A stretch of DNA of 64,000 nucleotides from Geosiphon pyriformis. Taxonomy: Eukaryota; Glomeromycota; Glomeromycetes; Archaeosporales; Geosiphonaceae. Position 1 is the first letter of the stretch. Each line of letters opens with the position of its first letter. Below, one piece after another: positions 57,524 to 64,000 of this stretch. The DNA is taken from contig JAAOMT010000519.1 in NCBI GenBank assembly GCA_016748015.1, positions 264,046-328,045 of the forward strand. Reading direction: 5' to 3'. A program made the position numbers and the translations under genes. The notes beneath the pieces were generated by a model. It saw only the letters and a program-made list of their open reading frames with translations, searched no databases and was not told the DNA's origin.

Positions 57524-59717
57524 CAGTCAGACCTCCATAAAAGAACCCTCGATAAAAGAACAACCTCTTACAAAAAACATTTTTTTATAGAACCAATTGA
57601 TTAATTAACAATTTTCCCTTTATAAGAACAAGAACATAATTTTATCAAACGTTTATTCGAAATTTACCTTCATATAAGAACAAATATCACGTGCTAGATG
57701 TTAATTGGTAATTGGGAAAAGAGTTAGAACGTATTGAATTGATTTCATCCTAACTTTCTTTTAAATCGATTTACTCTTTTTGATTTTGTCTGTTTTTACA
57801 TATAGCCATTTAGCCCTTATTGTATTCTAATTCAGGCTTGCTAAAACCAAATCTAATATTATTATTATAGGCACATTTTCTAACAGACTTGCTAAATTAT
57901 CACAATGTCGGAACCTTTATTCAAAAAACAAAAACGAGCAACAGTCAATGATGCTCTTCATAAAGAAATTTGTCAATATTCCAAAAATCACTATGGCACG
58001 AAACATGATGATATTGTAGCTTACTTTAATCATAAATATCCAGAACTTCATATTTCTCGTCCAACTGTCTCCAAGATAATCAAAGAGCATGCAAAGTGGT
58101 TGAATATTGAAATTGATGAAATCTCAGAAAGATCTATTCGACACAAAAGCGTTAAATTTCTATTATTAAACCAAGCTTTAAGTTATTGGATAGAACAAGT
58201 AACTGCAGCCACTATTGAATTCAATGATCAATTAATTAAAGAGAAAGGAAAAGAATTTGCCAAACTTCTTGATATGCACAGAAATGAAATACAATTCTCA
58301 AATGGATGGGTTCAAAAATTCAAAAAATGAAACCAGTTACGTGTTTACCGATTTCATGGTGAAGCAGGAAGTGTATCAACTGAAAGTTTACCAGAAGAAC
58401 GAAGAAAATTAAAAACCATTATATCCGAATTTGATCTTGCTGACATATATAATGCTGATGAAACAGGATTATTTTTTCGTATGGGACCAAATCAAACACT
58501 TGCAAAACGTCGAAATGCAGGAAAAAAATTGGTATATTATATTTACCAATTGTTATCGTTATATATTATTGTTATATTAAATTAATTGGGTTTTTTATAG
58601 AATAAATCTCGAATTACAATTTTTTTTGCTACAAGTTCAACTGAATCTCACAAATTACAACTTTTAATAATTGAACATGCAAAAAATCCAAGATGCTTTA
58701 AAGAAATTAATACTTCCAACCTACCTGTGATTTACAAGTTCAATTCCAAAGCATGGATGCGCTCAGATATATGGAAAGCATGACTCAAATATATAAATGA
58801 AGGCTTCAAATTCAAAATCGGCATATATTACTTTTGGTTGATAATGCAACTTCTCATCATACTCAAATCAGGGAAGATTCATTCCAATTAACCAATATTA
58901 CTTTGCACTATTTTCCTCCAAATACAATATCACATCTTCAACCAATGGATGCTATCATTATCAAATCTTTCAAAGGCAAATATAAGCACTTATATTGTCA
59001 ACATATTTTACATCAATTTGAACAAAAAATTAACATTGAACAGTTAAGTAATATAATATATACAGTATTATTATCATTATATATTATATAATTTTATCTA
59101 ATATTAAATTATTTTTTAGAAATAAATTAAACATAAAACAAGCAATTGATTATGTTGTTCAATCATGGTTTCAAGTAGCACCTGTTACAATTCAAAACTG
59201 TTAGAAATTCAAGAATCCGAAACATTAATTGCTATGTATATATTCAACAATTTACCATCAAATGCACAACAATTGGTCAAAAATCTCGAAGATTATACTG
59301 TAGCAGTTGATGAATTATTGGCAACTGAAAATATTCTTGATGATAATGAAATTGTAGATATGGTTTTAGCCGATGCTCAAATTGAAACCAATACAATTAA
59401 TGACTCGGAAGAAGAATTAGAAGAATCTCCACCTGCTATAATTACAATTACAGAAGCATATGAAGCATTAAAAAAGGTAATTAGATTTGAAGAGCAATTA
59501 GCAGTATAGAAAACCAAAATTTACTTAGAAAAAAATGAAGGAAAATTCTAAAAAACAGGTAACAATTAATCAATATTTTAATAATAATAATAATTGATTG
59601 AATTAATAAATAAATATAGTTTATTTGATAATAATTATAAAGCTCTATAATAGAACACCTCTAAAATGGAACATAATTTGCATGTCCCAACTGTGTTCTT
59701 TTATAGAGGTCTGACTG
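57524..59717 (+). mobile_element. Tigger/pogo-type DNA transposon, 2194 bp
   Basis: Left end CAGTCAGACCTCCATAAAAG and right end (reverse strand) CAGTCAGACCTCTATAAAAG form inverted repeats of at least 24 bp with one mismatch. A TA duplication flanks it at 57522-57523 and 59718-59719. Several ATAAAAGAAC/ATAAGAAC copies lie within about 150 bp of the left end and related copies near the right end, as expected for subterminal transposase-binding sites. It carries a degenerate transposase on the plus strand. Well-conserved ends with a broken gene fit a fairly recent, now non-autonomous copy. Confidence 0.95.
57905..59509 (+). pseudogene. Tigger/pogo (CENP-B-like) transposase, inactivated
   Basis: The frame opens at ATG 57905 with two N-terminal helix-turn-helix regions of the CENPB type (YFNHKYPELHISRPTVSKII; ILLMHRNEIQF-like second HTH), then meets TGA at 58328 inside a conserved segment. 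The same frame continues with YRFHGEAGS and DIYNADETGLFFRM (first catalytic Asp). A 69-nt intron (58532-58600) interrupts, then KSRITIFF follows. A second TGA at 58781 replaces a likely Trp, with a frameshift before LLLVDNATSHH (second Asp) and LQPMDAIIIKSFKGKY (third Asp). A further TAG lies at 59202, and the acidic C-terminal region is readable to TAG at 59507. All three catalytic Asp are present, but at least three stops and one frameshift prevent expression. Confidence 0.92.
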
Positions 59718-60321
59718 TATTTATTGCATTTTCCCTTAAGAATTGTTAAATTTCCTTTATACAAAATTTAGATACAATTTGCATTGTGATATTTAGTAAC
59801 AAAAAATTAATGCTAAAATAATTAAAAGATATTATAAATTAAAATTTCCATTACTTGTAAATCATAATTTATTTTGGAAAATATTAAACTTCAAATTAAA
59901 AATACAAGTTTTTAATTTGTTCCTTAATTTGGTGTTTATTATCATCATAATAAACATTTGTTAAGAAGTATATAATAAAATTTCCTAGATAAATGATTTA
60001 TTTTACTTATTCGGAGCGCTCTGATTTTTGAACTTGCCTTTTTTTTTTGTATCATGAAGTCCCGGCAATACAAGACTTTGTATTATGAAAAAGAAAATTT
60101 CTGAACCGCTTTTGAATCAATAGATAAAGCAATTTTAACTCTTTCGCTTATGATAAATTTCGGTAAGGGCTTTTGTTTATTAAAAAATGATTTTCCTACG
60201 AGTTATTTATTATTTACAATATTTGGAGGAAAACTAATTTTGAAATAGAATGTATTGCAATAGGAAAGGCAGTAGAAATTTTTTCTAGTCGAAATATTAA
60301 ATTAATGAAATAAATAAAATG
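59718..60321. other. Intergenic region
   Basis: AT-rich flank of the transposon and 3' flank of the TMEM163-like gene; no gene seen. Confidence 0.55.
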
Positions 60322-61189
60322 TCATTGACTGATTGAATTATTGTTGGCGTATTCATTTGGGACATCTATAGTAGTAGACATTTCCGGTAAAAACTTCTCG
60401 TTGTTTTTTAACTTTTTTTTGCATCCACCATGAAACGCTTTCGAGTTTGACCAAATTACCAAATCCACACCCTCCATAGCAAACATGCAGCCTAAAATCA
60501 ACGCAGCACTAGCATCAATCCACCAAGTTTTACTCGAAAGTCTATAAATCAACGATCCTAGAAACAAGACGATTGTTATTTTCAAACAAGCTAAAGAACA
60601 AGATGCTTCAGAAGCCATGGCTGAAGAGTCTAATTTTTTAGCAAGCACTCGCTTCACAATGAATAGCAAGAGCATAATGAGTAAAGATATGCTAGAAATT
60701 ATGACACCAGAGACACTAGGATCAGGATGAGTGTGCTGTACAAGAGAGGTAATTGAGGCTGCAAATGTTCCTAGCGCAAGAAATATGAAAAAAATTCCGA
60801 TAGCAAGGGTCGCTTTACGTTCTTTAACAAGAGTGGCTTCAATGTGATCTTCAGAGTTCTCCATAGATGGTTCAGTTAAGAAACGCCAGAGAATAATTAT
60901 TGAAGAAGCTATTTCTACCAGCGAGTTCACTCCAAATGTAGCGAGTGCTACAGATTCGACTGAATAAAAAAAAAGTGTAAGCTTTAAACTAATTTGATAA
61001 TTTTTTGTATAGAAATCACAAACCTCTAGCCCCAAAGAATATTGATATGATGCCTTCTGGAATATTCCACAAAATGCTGACTATAGATATAATAATTGCC
61101 CACATGACATAATTGGAACGAGGGTGAAAAGTAGAGTCATTTGAAAATAAGCAGGAAATTTTCCATCTCTTGAACAATTGGGTTTTCAT
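60322..61189 (-). CDS. TMEM163/cation-efflux-like membrane protein, 2 exons
   Basis: 267 aa. Exons are 61024-61189 and 60322-60959; the intron is 64 nt (GTTTGT..CAG) and the phase closes. Six membrane segments are visible: MWAIIISIVSILWNI; ATFGVNSLVEIASSIIILWR; TLAIGIFFIFLALGTFAASI; GVIISSISLLIMLLLFIVKR; LKITIVLFLGSLIYRL; WWIDASAALILGCMFAMEG. The NSLVE region in segment 2 and WWIDAS before segment 6 match the TMEM163 / cation diffusion facilitator pattern, where polar and acidic residues in segments 2 and 5 bind zinc. In segment 2 the usual first Asp is Asn, with Glu nearby. Zinc or other metal transport across an internal membrane is the likely role. The C-terminal tail is short and Lys-rich. 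Confidence 0.75.
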
Positions 61190-61882
61190 ACTTGTAAATT
61201 ATATTTTGTATGGAAGCCTCATACTTGGGACTTTTCTAACAATCTTATATTGCTCGGAGAAGCTTTATTTTCGTGAAATCAAAGATTTCAATCATTTTTG
61301 TTGTCGCTTTAAAATGAATGCATCGATAAAAACCATTTAAGCTCGTATGATTTAAATGCGCTTTAGCAGATAAAAATGAAATTTGATATTTTTAGAAAGG
61401 TGCATAATTTTTCAAATAATGTTTTAAAAATTTAGAATATTGGGTAAATATTTTAACTATTAGTTCAATTTTATAGAGATTCATATTCAAAGAGAAGCAT
61501 AATTTTCTCCGAATTAAAATTCAGAACTTTAGATTTCACACACATCAAACTATAGGAAGCTTACAATTCTATAAAGAAGTTAGTTTTCATCAGGAACAAT
61601 TTGTCGACCCCAATTTTGATGTACGAATTTTAGCCTTTCATCATTAATACATTAAAATGAAACATTTGAAGGGAACCAATTTTTTAATTTCCCAAATATT
61701 ACTTTTATTCAAAAAAAAAAATTCGAACTTTAGTATTATAAGAATTATATTGGTTTATACCTTCGAAGCTTGATAAGTTTCCAGAACTTTCAACAGGATG
61801 ATAAATTAAAGTTGATGATGGATATTGTGAATAATGTGTTTGATGACTAAAAATTGATTCGTAGACTATCAGCAAGCTTACA
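61190..61882. other. Divergent intergenic region
   Basis: 5' flank of the TMEM163-like gene, then AT-rich sequence up to the Tc1-type fragment. No gene seen. Confidence 0.5.
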
Positions 61883-62152
61883 AAAAAGAAATTAATCTAA
61901 CCGCTAATCATTCACAATAGGAAATGACAAAACGAAAGGTTAACATTAGCATGGACATTATTAAACGACGTTTACGTAAGGGTGAGGATATGAATAAATA
62001 TATGACTAAAATATCCAAACCTTTTACATACTGCCAAAGACTATATTTTCAGATGAAGTTTGGCAGTTTCCTGGACGAAGGAGCACCCATTTAAAAGTCA
62101 ATGTATGAGGTTATTTTTCAGCTTCAGGCTTTGGTAAACTGATTAGCTTACA
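61883..62152 (+). mobile_element. Tc1-type transposon fragment related to the 53-kb copy
   Basis: Matches the reverse complement of the 53-kb element through CAATAGGAAA, AGGTTAACATTAGC, AACGACGTTTACGTAAGGG, GGCAGTTTCCTG, AAAAGTCAATGTATGA and TTAGCTTA(C/T)AACAC. It keeps IFSDEVWQFPGRRSTHLKVN, the first catalytic Asp block that the 53-kb copy has lost, but neither terminal repeat was found and frames are broken. A segment of about 40 bp before TTAGCTTA is absent from the other copy. It is a 5'- and 3'-truncated relic in opposite orientation. Confidence 0.8.
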
Positions 62153-62509
62153 ACACACAATCTCAAATGCTGAATCATCAGAATGAGTCTTTCGTTGATC
62201 TTTATACATGATTTTGTTTCCTCTTGGTAAGCAAGATTCATTTCAAGATCTTTCAAATATGGCATTGATGACTTTGAAAAAATGCGCAAACAATAAAATA
62301 GGAAGGAATCTTCCACCAAAAACGTCAAATGCATGTCGGCGTAGTATTATTAATAATCAAATTCTATGCCAAATCGGAACATGCATTTCAAACTGTATTA
62401 TTTAAATAAGGTTGAGTTTTAATCAAAGGAAAAAAGATTCGAGCTCAAACATCCTTTTCATAAATCTTGATTGAAATTCAAGCTTGCCTGTTTATTTGAT
62501 CAAGCTAAA
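62153..62509. other. 5' flank of the FUSC-like gene
   Basis: Contains an open frame at 62208-62405 without convincing protein character; it may still be transposon-derived. A potential promoter for the following gene lies here. Confidence 0.4.
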
Positions 62510-64000
62510 ATGAGTAAGACAGAAGATCAAACTTCTGATATGACCAACACGTCGACGACCCATGTAGACTCTATTGAAATACCGAAAAAAATAAGCAGTG
62601 ATTTGGGGACAAATTTAATAGACACCCCAACAGAAAAGTTCACGAAATTTAAAAGAAGAGTATGGAATTTTTTTAGGTCAAGGGCTTTCAAAAATACTTT
62701 TAAAGGTATTTTTTGACTTTCGGTTTGCCAATAAATTTCAGGCTGAAAATTGATTTATTATAGTTTTAATGATTTTTTTGATCTATTCCGAAAAAAGCTG
62801 CCCTTGCCTATTGGCTAGCCTTCATGCTCATATTTATTCATCCATTTGCGACTTGGTTTAAACGACCTTTAACCCTCTCGAATATTATTTTGGCAACCAT
62901 TGTCTTAAGCCCGTGAGGTTCAGTTATGTTTGATTTGTCGATTTAAATCTTGATCAGCTTCTAATCTCATGACTTCAAAAATAAATTTATTCAAACCAAA
63001 AGAGGCAAAACCGTTGGTGCCTTTTTGCAAGCCTTCTTCTTTTCATTATTCGGCATTTTCACTGGTGCCGCCCTCTTTGCATTTCTCGCTGGTGGTCTTA
63101 ATCAATCCCCACCTTTAATGATGGTGTTTTTGCTCCTGATAATTTATGGTGTTTCAGTTATTCGGGCGCTTATACCAAAACTTTTCTTATTTTGTCTACT
63201 TGTTTGTTTGACTTCTTTTCAAGGCGTATCCAATGCTTTAATAAGTGAGTACAATCTTTAACATTAATTTTTTTTGTACAAAAAGAAAATTTCTCAGTTT
63301 TCATCTTTTCCTTTAAAGATGACAAATTTGATCATGAACAATTGAGGGATTCGACAATTGGGTATCTGATTGGAAGTGGCATAGCTTTGGTATGTTTAAA
63401 GCCATTTAGGGATATATATTTTTTTTAATTTTCAAATTGGCTCCTAAACTAAATGAAAATTTAATTTCATAGTTAATCAACATATTAATATGGCCAGACT
63501 CTGCAGAAAGTGAACTTAGAATAAAATTAATGGACTCACTTGATAACTTATCGACCTTTAATACCTTAATGATTAAAACCTACCTGCTTACGCTCACCGA
63601 AGAAGATAAACACGCACGGGATAAAATTGCAAAGGTCGTTCGACAAGATATCGCTACTTTAATGCGAATGCTCGATGAAGCAGATTGTGAAATTACTTAT
63701 TCTGAATTTTCAATGAAAAACTTCAAAGGATGGGTTTCTAAAATCAAAAGATTACATCAATTCCTTTTGGCACTACATAGTAATCTTACACGGCAAGAAG
63801 ATGCAATTAAAAATAGTGATAAATTCAGGAAAGAATTTCTCGAGGTTCTTCGTGAACCACTAAATAATCTGGACACTGGTTGTCGGAGAGCAATTGCAGT
63901 TATAAAAGACCAAATTGACCCAAATATTCCAAAGCAACATCATGACTTGGAATCACATGGTAAAACTTCAGAAACTGGAGCCAATTGGAAAATGGGGGAT
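62510..64000 (+). CDS. FUSC/ArAE-like multi-pass membrane protein, 5' part
   Basis: Partial, 384 codons, running off the window. Exons are 62510-62705, 62798-62912, 63003-63244, 63319-63389 and 63473 onward; phases close. The ATG at 62510 is used because the longer frame starts with TTG. After ~60 hydrophilic residues, membrane segments follow: AALAYWLAFMLIFIHPF; NIILATIVLSPPGKTVGAF; FSLFGIFTGAALFAFLAGGL; MMVFLLLIIYGVSVIRALIP; LFLFCLLVCLTSFQGVSNAL; GYLIGSGIALLINILIW. A helical cytosolic region then starts (WPDSAESELRIKLMDSLDNL). The conserved W-P after the last segment followed by a long amphipathic helix is the pattern of fungal ArAE_2_N / fusaric-acid-resistance-like (FUSC) transporters, which are proposed to export aromatic acids or toxins. 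The substrate is unknown. Confidence 0.7.

Overview
The window is a eukaryotic, strongly AT-rich segment that looks fungal. Coding exons are short and more GC-rich, introns are about 45-140 nt with GT..AG ends, TGG is Trp and TGA/TAA/TAG are stops. The gene families point to an early-diverging fungus: a Sel1-repeat protein with the N-terminal style common in arbuscular mycorrhizal (Glomeromycotina) genomes, a fungal MHYT membrane protein, a KCTD-type BTB protein and a Tigger/pogo transposase of a kind abundant there. The Glomeromycotina placement is inference, because no marker gene is present. Nothing looks bacterial or viral.

Layout. 4.4-7.4 kb (-): seven-exon MHYT-domain membrane sensor. 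11.8-14.5 kb (-): seven-exon nuclear protein with AT-hook, PHD finger and linker-histone (H15) domain. It is divergently paired with an ALYREF/Yra1 mRNA-export adaptor at 15.4-16.0 kb (+). 16.9-18.5 kb (+): HP1/Swi6-type chromo plus chromoshadow gene, apparently broken by two poly-A frame slips. 21.7-22.8 kb (-): KCTD/BTB protein. 25.8-27.0 kb (+): PP2C phosphatase. 29.9-30.7 kb (+): unrecognised 192-aa protein. 31.0-31.8 kb (-): Sel1-repeat protein. 36.1-37.5 kb: divergent pair of small single-pass membrane proteins. 38.6-38.9 kb (+): two-exon small protein. 46.8-47.8 kb (-): disordered Ser/Asn-rich protein. 50.0-50.4 kb (+): possible small gene. 54.4-57.3 kb (-): two secreted or surface Ser/Thr/Pro-rich proteins. 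60.3-61.2 kb (-): TMEM163/CDF-like transporter. 62.5 kb to the end (+): FUSC/ArAE-like membrane protein that continues past the window.

Mobile DNA. A Tigger/pogo element at 57.5-59.7 kb has terminal inverted repeats and a TA duplication but a dead transposase. A Tc1-type deletion derivative lies at 53.2-53.9 kb, and a related fragment lies in opposite orientation at 61.9-62.15 kb. A very decayed Ty3/gypsy pol is readable at 42.3-43.9 kb inside an extremely AT-rich desert. Deserts at about 0.1-4.3, 18.5-21.7, 31.8-36.1, 39-46.5 and 50.4-53.1 kb hold microsatellites and minisatellites and no recognisable genes.

The genes do not form one pathway. The nearest to a theme is a chromatin/RNA cluster at 11.8-18.5 kb (PHD-H15 protein, ALYREF, HP1) beside decayed transposons. 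Gene models were built by hand from splice signals. In the multi-exon genes every exon phase was checked and closes without internal stops, except in HP1 and the transposase. For single-exon genes only the start and stop codons were checked.
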